Of a stretch of DNA of 64,000 nt, positions 26,935 through 34,965 are shown one piece after another. Position numbers and translations under genes: made by a program. The notes under the pieces are model-generated. The model saw nothing but the letters and a program-made list of their open reading frames with translations. It did not search any database and was not told the origin of the DNA. Origin of the DNA: Paenibacillus_V sp046244365. GTDB taxonomy: Bacteria > Bacillota > Bacilli > Paenibacillales > NBRC-103111. The stretch spans positions 5,084,001 to 5,148,000 of the forward strand of contig NZ_CP176395.1 in NCBI RefSeq assembly GCF_046244365.1, written 5' to 3'. Position 1 is the stretch's first letter. Each line of letters starts with the position of its first letter.

Positions 26935-27306
26935 TTAACTAAACTTGCCATTAACCCGGTCTCGATACGTGTCGAAAGCCGATGACAGATTCATTTGACG
27001 TTCGTCCATCAGCATGCTGAAGCGGAGCTTCTTGGCCGTCCATTTGCGCTCGAGCTCCGTCCTCTCCCCGTCGTTCAAGCAGCAGCGGATCAAGTCCTCG
27101 AGCTGAAGCATGTCTTTGCGAAGCTGCATTTCCTCCGGCAGAACGCCGGCGTTCTTCAATACTTTATAGCTCATTCGCAAATCCTCGGGGATGTGAGTAA
27201 GGTCTTCCAACGCAAGCGGCTTCCCTTTTCCGGGCAGATCGTCAAACTCCCCTTTGGCTATGGCTTCGGCAATTCTCCGTTCGGTAATGCTTTCGAATAT
27301 ATCCAT
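26935..27306 (-). CDS. DUF1992 (DnaJ-homologue subfamily C 28 conserved domain) protein
   Basis: This 123-residue cytoplasmic protein shows the family signature near its start, ERRIAEAIAKGEFDDLPGKGKPL, followed by PEDLRMSYKVLKNAGVLPEEMQLRKD. The bacterial function is unknown; the domain is shared with eukaryotic DNAJC28. It is a single gene with its own terminator. Confidence 0.92.
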   Translation of the reverse strand: MDIFESITERRIAEAIAKGEFDDLPGKGKPLALEDLTHIPEDLRMSYKVLKNAGVLPEEMQLRKDMLQLEDLIRCCLNDGERTELERKWTAKKLRFSMLMDERQMNLSSAFDTYRDRVNGKFS

Positions 27307-27412
27307 CTGGCTCTCCTCCCCGTTAGGCGGTTGATTCCATTATGATCGGTTCGAAGGCAATGGTCAACGCAGCGTTTCGTGAACAATTGTATGAATCTGA
27401 CGATCGCAACTC

Positions 27413-27904
27413 TTACTTAAGCACAGCTTTTATCGGAGCGTAAATGTCAAAATCGAAGAAGTCGATAACGTCAGCCGGAATGAGAAACGGATTGACCGGA
27501 TGCAAGCGATTCGCTTCAAAGCTGTATGAGCCTTCAGCCATATCCCGTTCATGCTCGCCGTTCTTAAACCATTCGTCCAAATGCCGATAAACCGCATCCA
27601 TCTCCCCGCGGTCCCCTCGAACCGTAATTTTCGCGTACTTTTTAGCCGGGAGCGTCAGCGTCTCGATACCTTCAGGCAGCTCCTCGAACGAACCGATCTG
27701 TGTGCCGACCCAAAGCGTATGGACGCCGGTAGCCCACTGCCATTCCGGAACGAACACGTATCCATGCTCACCATCGAGTTCGGCCTGTCGTTCGGACAAC
27801 AGCTCTTGAATCTCCTTCCACGCTTGCCTAACGTCACGCCCGTTTTGATTCGTCCGCAAGACGACTGCTCTTACTTCCGGCTTGTGCACTATGGTTACAT
27901 TCAC
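27413..27904 (-). CDS. GyrI-like/AraC effector-binding domain protein
   Basis: This 163-residue protein is of the GyrI-like small-molecule-binding fold: VHKPEVRAVVLRTNQNG at the start, WATGVHTLWVGTQIGSFEELPEGIETLTLPAKKYAKITVRG in the middle. The GTG start has AAGGAGG seven bases upstream; longer readings would place this ribosome binding site inside the gene. It is 23 bases from the pentapeptide gene, so the two are probably co-transcribed. It lacks a DNA-binding domain. Confidence 0.8.
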   Translation of the reverse strand: MNVTIVHKPEVRAVVLRTNQNGRDVRQAWKEIQELLSERQAELDGEHGYVFVPEWQWATGVHTLWVGTQIGSFEELPEGIETLTLPAKKYAKITVRGDRGEMDAVYRHLDEWFKNGEHERDMAEGSYSFEANRLHPVNPFLIPADVIDFFDFDIYAPIKAVLK

Positions 27905-27927
27905 GATAGCCCCTCCTTGTTTGATCA

Positions 27928-28335
27928 TTATTTCTTGTATTCCCGTAAAAGGTCTTCCACGAGTATGCCATTGATTTTCATACCCTTCAGTTCGCAATTC
28001 GAGATTTCTACGTCGCTGAGATCGCATTGCAAGAGCTGACTGCCCCTAAGCTCGCAGTTCTCGAATCGGACCGGCAGCTCGGCCGTTTCCGGATGATAAT
28101 GAAAATCTCCTTCTTTGGGAATGCCGATATTGTGAATGTAAGCTCCGCCCAGTTGGGCTCCGTCAATCTCCAGCCTGCTTAAATTCGCATTCGTTATTTT
28201 GGTTTTGGCGAGCGAGACGTCTTCAAAAAGCAAGTTTTCCGCACCAGTCGCCACGAAGGTAGAATGATCGAAGCATGCATGCTTTGCATCGATCACTTTC
28301 CAGACATTCGCTATTTCCAAGCGTTCCTGTTCCAC
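27928..28335 (-). CDS. Pentapeptide-repeat-like protein
   Basis: This 135-residue protein has A/C-D/N-L-x-x type repeats from about residue 35 onward (ANLSRLEIDGAQLGGAYI; FENCELRGSQLLQCDLSDVEISNCELKG). It should form a short right-handed quadrilateral beta-helix. The GTG start has GGAGGTGA six bases upstream. Its role is unknown. Pairing with the GyrI-like gene recalls pentapeptide proteins that protect gyrase, but that link is speculative. Confidence 0.8.
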   Translation of the reverse strand: MEQERLEIANVWKVIDAKHACFDHSTFVATGAENLLFEDVSLAKTKITNANLSRLEIDGAQLGGAYIHNIGIPKEGDFHYHPETAELPVRFENCELRGSQLLQCDLSDVEISNCELKGMKINGILVEDLLREYKK

Positions 28336-28486
28336 TTTCGTTCACCTCCGCCTTCCTTGGTTTATAAAACGGACTACCTCAAGTATACATGAAAAAAGAA
28401 ATCATTTAACAATTTATTCCACAATTTCCTTCACTCCGAATCATACCCGCCTCCGAAGAAAAAGGTTGCCTCCGACTCGACAAAGA

Positions 28487-28515
28487 TTGGAATCTTGTTA
28501 ACGATTTCCTATAAT
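28487..28515 (+). promoter_or_regulatory. Sigma-A promoter of the xerS-like gene
   Basis: TTGGAA, 17-bp spacer, perfect TATAAT, 29 bases before the ATG. The -10 is embedded in ATTTCCTATAATA, which resembles the XerC-side arm of Bacillus dif sites. Confidence 0.65.
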
Positions 28516-28544
28516 AGAGCTATGACATGCACAAGGAGAAGCCG

Positions 28545-29624
28545 ATGAACGTTATTAAAGTGAAAGACCGACAAGAGCTGGAGAAAAAGCTGCCATCGAT
28601 GCCCTGGTATGTCGATAAATTTATTCATTATAAACTGCCCGATCTGTCTCCGTCTTCCCTGCTGGAATATTTGAGAGATTACGAAACGTTCCTGAGCTGG
28701 CTGATCGCCGAAGGATTGACCGAGGCTGCGACCATTCGCGACGTTCCGATCGAGACGCTGGAGAAGCTGCACATGGAGAGCATCGATCATTTCCGGATGT
28801 TTCTGCTGACCAAGCCGGCGCACGCGAACACCAAAACGACGATCTCCCGCAAGCTCTCGTCGCTGCGCTCGTTATTTCATTATTTGAGCCAAATCGCCGA
28901 GGACGAGAATTTCTATCCGCTGCTGAAGCGGAACGTTATGGCGAAGGTCGAGATCAAGCGTACGCATAAGCCGAAGGATACCGCGGTCAAGCTGGAAGGA
29001 AAGCTGCTGCAGGAGAACGAAATCAGCGAATTTATCGGGTACGTGCACGAAGGCTACGGCGTCGACGCCGCAACGAATAAGCAAGCGATGTATGCCTACG
29101 AGCTTAACAAAACGAGGGACGCGTGCATCATCACGCTCATCCTGAACTCAGGCTTGCGCGTCTCCGAGGTCGTCAACCTGAACGTCGATGACATCGATCT
29201 CAAGAAGAAACTCGCCTACGTATACCGCAAAGGCAAGAACGACGACACCTTCAAAACGCCGGTCTACTTTCGCCAGGAAGCCGTGGACGACTTGACCGCC
29301 TATATGGAGCAGCGCCAGTTCCGTTACAAGCCGGCCAAACGCGAAAAAGCGCTGTTCGTCGCTCTTGCCAACGGCAAAATCGAAGGTCAGCGCATGACCA
29401 AGCGGGCGATTCAGGAAATGGTGATCAAATACGCCAAACGGTTCGGCAAGCCCTATTTAAGCGTGCACAAGCTTCGCCATTCGTTCGCAACCGACTATTA
29501 TTTGAGCAATGACCTGTACAAAACGCAGGAGCAGCTCGGCCACGCATCGCCCGAAACGACGCAAATCTATGCCCATCTGACCGATAAAACGATGGCTGAG
29601 GCGATCGACAACCGGAAGGAGTAA
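28545..29624 (+). CDS. xerS: Tyrosine recombinase, XerS type
   Basis: The 359-residue product matches the length of single-subunit XerS recombinases. The N-terminal SAM-like core-binding domain covers about residues 1-150. The catalytic domain shows Arg in NSGLRVSEVVNL, Lys in YRKGKNDDTF, HKLRHSFATDYY (His-x-x-Arg), and GHASPETTQIYAHLT with the nucleophilic Tyr. The start is ATG 28545, six bases after AAGGAG; an earlier ATG at 28527 overlaps that signal. Expected role: chromosome dimer resolution at a dif-type site. A terminator follows. Confidence 0.85.
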   Translation: MNVIKVKDRQELEKKLPSMPWYVDKFIHYKLPDLSPSSLLEYLRDYETFLSWLIAEGLTEAATIRDVPIETLEKLHMESIDHFRMFLLTKPAHANTKTTISRKLSSLRSLFHYLSQIAEDENFYPLLKRNVMAKVEIKRTHKPKDTAVKLEGKLLQENEISEFIGYVHEGYGVDAATNKQAMYAYELNKTRDACIITLILNSGLRVSEVVNLNVDDIDLKKKLAYVYRKGKNDDTFKTPVYFRQEAVDDLTAYMEQRQFRYKPAKREKALFVALANGKIEGQRMTKRAIQEMVIKYAKRFGKPYLSVHKLRHSFATDYYLSNDLYKTQEQLGHASPETTQIYAHLTDKTMAEAIDNRKE

Positions 29625-29656
29625 CGGCTTGCTTAGCCTTACAGCAGCCTATCTAG

Positions 29657-29687
29657 CCGCAGATTGGCGCTGCGGGCTTTTGGTTTT
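29657..29687 (+). terminator. Intrinsic terminator after the xerS-like gene
   Basis: CCGCAG/CTGCGG stem with a 7-base loop, followed by CTTTTGGTTTT, 33 bases after the stop codon. Confidence 0.75.
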
Positions 29688-29859
29688 ATGATGCAACGGT
29701 ATTCAAATGAACCGGGTGTCTTGAGAAAATAATGTGTTAGACTGGACAGCTTGATTTTACTGGATTTATTAGATGAATTATCGTCAGCCCTCTAAAATTA
29801 AGTATTAGACTGCCGCTGTTGTATTGAGCTAACGTTCCCCGTTACCGGAATGGAGTCTG

Positions 29860-29909
29860 TCTTTCTACTTATGATACGGTTCACCGCGTTGTCTGTAACG
29901 GCAAGTTTT
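29860..29909 (+). mobile_element. attL of a large-serine-integrase element
   Basis: The core ACGGTTCACC (29876-29885) lies in a 20-bp segment that recurs at 32764-32783 with two changes. To its right, GTAACGGCAAGTTTT (29895-29909) is the exact inverse complement of the arm at the other end. Both arms lie at equal distance from a central TC dinucleotide, as in serine-integrase attP sites. Confidence 0.75.
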
Positions 29910-30012
29910 AGGGCCATCCTTTGTGGATGGCCCCTTCTTTGATCTTGATTTCTTCCCCGTAAGCACAGTGACGCATCCGGCATCCCTTCAGCAGGGTGAA
30001 TCAAACATTCCT

Positions 30013-31578
30013 TCACCTAATGTATTCGATTGAGGAATCTCGGGCGGTTTCGAGTAATATTCCATCATCGGATGTAAGCACGCGCGAGATCGGATCTGTC
30101 AATTTCAACGTCAGGTGTCCTGAACTGTCCAGCAGTACGACGCCGTAGTCATCGTTTTCGCCAAACCGACAGATAAGCCGATCCTTCAACACTTGCACTT
30201 CTATGACCGGTGTTGTCCATACGAGCGGGTCTTCCCCGTTCGGATCTGCCTTGTACAAATCGTACTGGTTTGTTTCCTTCTTGGTTGTGTAAAATACATT
30301 GCCGTCGATGCTGTCAAACCATGACACAGCATGGTGGGATAGTTTCATTTCGCCCGTCCCGTCTAGCACCGAAGAATATAGCGCGTTGTCCTCGTCTTTT
30401 ACATAGTACAGTTTGTTATTGATCATCCGGAACGAGCTAATGCTCGAATTGACGATCGTATCACTTTTATTCGTTTTTAGGTTGATTTTACAAAGTGAAT
30501 TCTGGTTGGCAGGGCCTCTTAAGCACAACACGTAGAGATCATCCCCGACCACAGAAGCAGCGGTTGAAGGAACGCTGCGAGGAACCTGATTGGCGTACAT
30601 CTTCACATTCGGGTCGCCACCGCCTACAATCTTGCTATTCGTCTCATCCTGACCCGGTTGCGATAAATACATGTAGCCGCCGGGGAGATTGAGGATTAAT
30701 GTCCCATACGGGGTATCGAGGAAATCAATATACCCTCGATGTAGCAGCTCCGCTTTCCCATCGTCACTGATTTTAACGTAGTAATCCTGACCAGTAAATC
30801 CTCCCCCGAGGTGATAGGTAAACCAAAGCGTATTATCACGGTTTTGAAAAGTTACGACCTTTGGATTCCTATCAGAGCTGTAGAAGTTATAGGAATAAAT
30901 CTCTTCCTTGTCGGAAGGATTCTGCACGGGAGCACGATATATATGGTTCGTCATACCCGTCGTCTCCACGAAATAATAATATCCTTTGAAAAGGGCGACA
31001 TCGTTTTCACCGGCAGATGTAGGAAGCATGGCCGTTTGCACCTGCGGGTTATGGGACGAGATGCTAAGGCCGTCAGTGTCGCTCCACTGGTAATCCCATC
31101 CGAATTCGTTGTGCGCAAAGCGCCAGGTCAACGGAAAATATGTGACATCTCGAAAGCTTAGCAATGGATATTCTTCTTTTTTGTTGTCGATTGACTTCCC
31201 ATTTATAGTGACAACTGTTGAGGGAATCTCCGCCGTGTAAGCCGTTGCGTTGCGTTTCTCTGACGTGTAAGTAACATACGAGGTCGTGACAGGACTTGAC
31301 TTAATGTCCAAGCCGTCGTCCTGCGACCAAGTCGCCTCTAAACCAAGAAGTCTGGAATCGTACCAAGTCATCGGAAAATAGGTGATATCGTGATAAACCA
31401 GCAGGGGGTATTCGCGGTACTGACTTTCGACCGAATGACCGTTGAGGCTCACCGCAAAATCCGGCAGCGTAACCCTCACGCTCCCATCTGCGGCTGCGGC
31501 ATAACTGTAGCCCGCAGTCGTCAATAAGCTCATGCATAATGAAAATGCAACCATAAATCCAGCCAACTTTTTCCCCAT
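30013..31578 (-). CDS. Secreted copper-amine-oxidase-N-like / DUF5050-like protein
   Basis: This 521-residue protein has an N-terminal signal peptide (MGKKLAGFMVAFSLCMSLLT, cleavage near YAAAA). Two copies of a short domain with YPLLVYHDITYFPMTWY and YPLLSFRDVTYFPLTWRF follow, as in copper-amine-oxidase-N-like proteins. A beta-propeller-like region resembling DUF5050 completes it. It is paralogous to 36898-38352. It probably sits at the cell wall or outside; its function is unknown. The strong ribosome binding site GAGGAG precedes the ATG. It lies inside the integrase-flanked element, opposite in direction to the integrase remnant, so it is a possible cargo gene. Confidence 0.85.
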   Translation of the reverse strand: MGKKLAGFMVAFSLCMSLLTTAGYSYAAAADGSVRVTLPDFAVSLNGHSVESQYREYPLLVYHDITYFPMTWYDSRLLGLEATWSQDDGLDIKSSPVTTSYVTYTSEKRNATAYTAEIPSTVVTINGKSIDNKKEEYPLLSFRDVTYFPLTWRFAHNEFGWDYQWSDTDGLSISSHNPQVQTAMLPTSAGENDVALFKGYYYFVETTGMTNHIYRAPVQNPSDKEEIYSYNFYSSDRNPKVVTFQNRDNTLWFTYHLGGGFTGQDYYVKISDDGKAELLHRGYIDFLDTPYGTLILNLPGGYMYLSQPGQDETNSKIVGGGDPNVKMYANQVPRSVPSTAASVVGDDLYVLCLRGPANQNSLCKINLKTNKSDTIVNSSISSFRMINNKLYYVKDEDNALYSSVLDGTGEMKLSHHAVSWFDSIDGNVFYTTKKETNQYDLYKADPNGEDPLVWTTPVIEVQVLKDRLICRFGENDDYGVVLLDSSGHLTLKLTDPISRVLTSDDGILLETARDSSIEYIR

Positions 31579-31700
31579 AGTCGCCCCATCTCCTCTCCAC
31601 TTGACTTAGACGTTGAGATTTTACAAAAGTTTTAATTTTCTAGATAAATCTGGTTCAAGGAAATTTTAGGACATATATCATATTCGTGATCTATTATCTA

Positions 31701-31737
31701 GACCCCTTTTTCGAGGGGTCATTTTCATTTTCATTTT
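31701..31737 (+). terminator. Intrinsic terminator without an obvious upstream gene
   Basis: GACCCC/GGGGTC stem followed by ATTTTCATTTTCATTTT, just before the small gene at 31751. It probably ended a gene that has been lost from the element. TCTAGATAA/TTATCTAGA (31639-31702) is a further inverted repeat next to it. Confidence 0.6.
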
Positions 31738-31750
31738 CAGGAGGTTAAGA

Positions 31751-32062
31751 ATGAGAACTATCAAGTCTCAGCAGGACCGTGACATCCTGCGCCACGCAGG
31801 AACACTTTCCAAAGCACTCCTCGACCTGGTCGAGGACTACTTCAACTAACAAAAGGTTGAACTTGACGAGGATGAGGAAAGCGAGTTTCGCTTAGACGTG
31901 TGCGGCTACATCGTCGTTCTTGAAACGGGAGACAACGTACACGACCTCGGTAATGTCGGGCTTCACCACGAAGTCGGCGGACTGCTGGGAAGTTACCCCG
32001 AGTACGTCGAACTACTCGACCTAGGCGAAGGGTTCCAGGCTCCGTCCGAGCCGATAAGGTAG
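31751..32062 (+). pseudogene. Small element gene interrupted by an in-frame TAA
   Basis: AGGAGG lies six bases before the ATG. The frame reads 32 codons to TAA (31847-31849) and then continues open for 70 codons (VELDEDEESEFRLDVCGYIV, EVGGLLGSYPEYVELLDLGE) to TAG. The continuity of an acidic, protein-like sequence across the stop shows one original gene of about 100 residues with a nonsense mutation. I do not recognise the family. The end of the frame merges into the integrase remnant, suggesting a deletion junction near 32030. Confidence 0.55.
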
Positions 32063-32637
32063 AGAGCTTCTTGTTCGAAAGGCTTGCTGAAGTCGTCAGA
32101 AGGCCCAAGCTGATCGAAGACATCGTAACCAAGCTCAACAAGGACAGGACAAAGAGCGTTGTACCGCTCCAGAAAGAACTCGCGGCGATCGAAAAGGAGT
32201 TGGAGTCCATCGAGAGGCAGCGCAAGAAATACTTCAAGCTGTACGAGGCCAGCGACGTCGACGATGACCTGTTCGTCGAGCGCCTAAACGAGCTGAAGCA
32301 GCAACAGGAGCAGTTCACTCAGCGCAAAGCCGAGGCAGAACGGCAACTGGCGGACAGCACCTCTGACCCCATCCCGCTCCAGCACGTCCGCCAGGCGCTC
32401 TCCAGATTCCAGGAGATGCTCGAAGCTTCACCGCCCGAGACGCAGAAAACGCTCTTCCAAACGATGGTCAAGCAAGTTCACGTCAAGGACGGACGCACTC
32501 CCCAAGGAATCGAGCTGGAGATCGACGCAAAACTGCAAAAGCATTTTTTTGAGTTTGCCCCTTCCGCACAAACTGCGGAGGGGGCTTTTGCTTCTCGCAA
32601 GCAAAAGTTCCCCGCCAAGTACACCATCGTCATTTGA
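32032..32637 (+). pseudogene. Large serine recombinase, C-terminal remnant
   Basis: Reading from VRADKVESFLFERLAEVVRR through a long coiled coil (VVPLQKELAAIEKELESIER, LNELKQQQEQFTQRKAEAER) to LFQTMVKQVHVKD, this is the C-terminal third of a phage-type large serine integrase. The catalytic and DNA-binding domains are missing. The join with the preceding small gene points to an internal deletion. A perfect terminator hairpin lies within the last 30 codons. The position beside attR is normal for an integrase gene. Confidence 0.75.
32557..32589 (+). terminator. Terminator hairpin inside the end of the recombinase remnant
   Basis: GCCCC-T-TCCGCA pairs with TGCGGA-G-GGGGC around a 5-base loop, followed by TTTT. 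It overlaps coding sequence, which suggests that the original stop codon was earlier. Confidence 0.7.
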
Positions 32638-32750
32638 CCTCAAAAAAGCCCGCAAAAGCGTCCTTGCAGCGACGTTTCGGAGACGAGTGACCTACCCCAA
32701 ACCTATGCCGCTCAACACGCTTTAACAGGCTTCTACACGTTTCACCTCAA

Positions 32751-32795
32751 AAAACTTGCCGTTACTTGTGGTACGGTTCACCGTAATGTATCTAA
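32751..32795 (+). mobile_element. attR of the serine-integrase element
   Basis: AAAACTTGCCGTTAC (32751-32765) mirrors the arm at attL, and the shared core ACGGTTCACC lies at 32773-32782. Joining the outer halves of both sites gives TACGGTTCACCGTA, a near-perfect palindrome around TC, the expected form of an attB. Confidence 0.75.
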
Positions 32796-32835
32796 ACACA
32801 AAGTAAAGTTTGACCACAAAATATACATCAGTTTA

Positions 32836-33170
32836 TAAAGACAGAGCCACTCCTGACAATAGAGTGGTTTCATTGTAATAGCCACACGACCCAACAAGTA
32901 TATTGTCCTCTTTACTGGCAATACCCCATCTGATACCTTGCCTATCCTCAAACCTATTATTCCATCGCTTAACCAATTCAATTGCTTGCTGAATATCAGT
33001 AAAGCTGTCTAGATCATAAAACTTAGTCACTTCATCTTTAGAAAAGTACTCAAATATTTCATTTGCATCGTGAATAACAATTCTTTCAAAATGAAACGTT
33101 CAGTTTCAAGTATTGGGAAGTCATATTCCGGTGCTCCTAATTTGGGATTTTGAGTAGGTACTACCAATAC
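32836..33170 (-). pseudogene. GNAT acetyltransferase remnant (RimJ/RimL-like)
   Basis: The N-terminal motif FPILETERFILK is separated by a frameshift, at an A-rich run near 33085-33092, from IVIHDANEIFEYFSKDEVTK and IRWGIASKEDNILVGSCGYYN. The frame then ends at a stop where the acetyl-CoA-binding part should begin. Frameshift plus loss of the C-terminal half means the gene is dead. A CCACTC/GAGTGG hairpin (32848-32870) overlaps the end. Confidence 0.65.
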
Positions 33171-33530
33171 CCTAATGATCTGCGATAGCTATTGACCAAA
33201 TGTTCTCTGTTCGACTATTTATCTTCTTAATTTATATATTCCTAAGTTTGAATTATACCATATATTGCAAGTAACCTGCCCGTTAGCTTAGCGACGACAA
33301 CTTTAATATCAAATTTAAACGAATTTATTATATTCCATCCGAGGAATTTTTCCGACTATTGGTAATTAATGAAGATCATTTAACGTGACCAAACTCAGTT
33401 TCCAATATTCTTTTACTCACCACGTTCATTCCAGAAATGATGGCATGAGGACAAACATCCTGTGTCGGAATAAAGAATTCACTTATCTCACCCTATTATC
33501 ATGCAAAAGATTAATTTTTCCATTTTCTAC
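33171..33530. other. AT-rich stretch without genes
   Basis: No open frame with a ribosome binding site and no clear repeat is visible. It separates the dead acetyltransferase from the MerR operon. Confidence 0.5.
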
Positions 33531-33561
33531 TTGAAACTATCGTAACGTAATGATCTATGCT
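33531..33561 (+). promoter_or_regulatory. Candidate MerR-type promoter with 19-bp spacer
   Basis: TTGAAA and TATGCT are separated by 19 bp, the over-long spacing typical of MerR-family-controlled promoters. It lies 43 bases before the merR-like start, consistent with autoregulation. The -10 match is weak (4/6). Confidence 0.4.
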
Positions 33562-33604
33562 ATGGATACCGGTAAAACCTCGCGTGAATAAAAAGGGGAT
33601 GATC

Positions 33605-34108
33605 ATGAAACGGGAGTGGAAAGTTGGAGAACTTGCAAAATTAGCAGGATTAACGGTTCGAACATTGCGATACTACGACCAGATCGGTTTGTTCTCTCCA
33701 TCCGGTCATACTGACTCAGGACACAGGGTCTATACAGAATCCGATATTGCACAGCTGCAGCAGGTTCTGTCATTGAAGGAGCTCGGCTTGTCGTTGGATC
33801 AGGTCAAATCCGTTATTGACGGCAATCATTTCAGCCTGTTCGACATTGTTTCCCTTCAAATTGAGCGTCTGAAGGAAAGTATAAGTGTGCAACAAAAGCT
33901 TTTACAGGAATTAGAGTATGTAACATGCCTTATACGGAGAAAAGAACGATTGACCGTTCAAGAATTCACCAAAATATTGAGCGCCATGAGGGTGAGCCAT
34001 CATAAATATTTTGCAGAGCGGAAAGCGAGCTGGGAATCCCATCTCGACCGGATTGGTGATTTTCTTGATGAGCATCCAGATGACGATTCCCAAAGGAGGA
34101 CAAAATAA
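33605..34108 (+). CDS. MerR-family transcriptional regulator
   Basis: This 167-residue protein has an N-terminal winged helix-turn-helix (WKVGELAKLAGLTVRTLRYYDQIGLF, then GHRVYTESDIAQLQQVLSLKELG). A dimerisation coiled coil and a short effector region follow. The start is ATG 33605, six bases after AAAAGGGG. It is two bases from the next gene and should control the operon 33605-36266. There is no Cys-rich metal site of the MerR/CueR kind, so an organic ligand is more likely. Confidence 0.92.
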   Translation: MKREWKVGELAKLAGLTVRTLRYYDQIGLFSPSGHTDSGHRVYTESDIAQLQQVLSLKELGLSLDQVKSVIDGNHFSLFDIVSLQIERLKESISVQQKLLQELEYVTCLIRRKERLTVQEFTKILSAMRVSHHKYFAERKASWESHLDRIGDFLDEHPDDDSQRRTK

Positions 34109-34110
34109 AC

Positions 34111-34551
34111 ATGAACGAACGATCTGTAAACTACTCTACCTTTGTCATTGAGAAAAATTATAATGCATCGCCCGAGCTGGTATTCTCCTCCTGGTCGGAC
34201 CCGTCAGCCAAAGCCCGGTGGTTCCCGAAAGCCGACGAGTTTGACTTTCGGGTTGGTGGTCGAGAAATCAACCGCGGCGGCCCGCCGAACGGTCCGATTT
34301 ACACTTTCGACGCCTGCTATCAAGAGATCGTTCAGGACAGCCGCATCGTTTATACTTACACCCTGGACCAAGGAGAGTCACGGATGTCAGTCTCCGTGAC
34401 GACAGTGGAAATAAAGCAGTCAGGCAACGGCACTCAACTCATCTATACCGAACAAGGAGCCTTTTTCGATGGTCACGATACACCACAACAGCGCGAGCAC
34501 GGCACAAAATTTATGTTAGATAAGCTGGGCTTGGAGCTGCAGAACGAATGA
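34111..34551 (+). CDS. SRPBCC/AHSA1-family protein
   Basis: This 146-residue protein of the activator-of-Hsp90-like START fold shows YNASPELVFSSWSDPSAKARWF near the start, FRVGGREINRGGP, and LIYTEQGAFFDGHD near the end. Such proteins bind hydrophobic ligands. Its stop overlaps the next start as ATGA. It is the second gene of the MerR operon, preceded by AAAGGAGG. Confidence 0.9.
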   Translation: MNERSVNYSTFVIEKNYNASPELVFSSWSDPSAKARWFPKADEFDFRVGGREINRGGPPNGPIYTFDACYQEIVQDSRIVYTYTLDQGESRMSVSVTTVEIKQSGNGTQLIYTEQGAFFDGHDTPQQREHGTKFMLDKLGLELQNE

Positions 34552-34751
34552 AGAACGCCTTGCATGGAAATGAAATGAAGGCCGGCATAAGGGGATGGAC
34601 AGGGCTTGCGGTACTAGCCCTGCCCGCCCTTCTTGTCTCGATCGATCTCTCGGTAATGATTCTCGCACTGCCTCACATTGGACCAATCGGAGAGACTCAG
34701 TCTAATCAAGCCGATAGTATTCCAGAAGTTGTACCTGGCGCTGCCAAATAA
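34548..34751 (+). pseudogene. EmrB-type MFS exporter relic
   Basis: The 67-residue frame begins like DHA2 exporters (GLAVLALPALLVSIDLSVMILALPHIG, the first membrane segment). It then jumps to a short tail (SIPEVVPGAAK) and a stop. All other membrane segments are missing, so this is an internal-deletion remnant. The ATGA overlap with the AHSA1 gene shows it was once part of the operon. Confidence 0.65.
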
Positions 34752-34965
34752 TCGATTTTCCTGAGATAATTACCGGACATGTTCGAAGTCTTGGCGTATA
34801 TTCTCCGCGTTTATCTAAACGATTTGGGACGGCTCTCGCACCCCGCACCTTCGCTTGAGCTTCGTCCATAACCGGATTACAAAATGATCTTCAACTAGTT
34901 AATTTCAAGGAACAATTTTAAAAGAGTATCTATCCAATTCAGTGTTATGTCAGGAGGAAAATACA

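Larger units (their letters stand above)
29867..32783 (+). mobile_element. Degenerate serine-integrase element (about 2.9 kb)
   Basis: Bounded by attL and attR, this stretch holds a secreted DUF5050-type gene (30013-31578, minus), a stop-interrupted small gene and the C-terminal remnant of the integrase next to attR. The catalytic part of the integrase is gone, so the element should be immobile. Confidence 0.7.

Noticed and set aside
29839..29901. CCGTTAC/GTAACGG pair around the attL core
   Set aside because: Its left half is in the host-side arm and is not symmetric about the crossover dinucleotide, so it is taken as chance.
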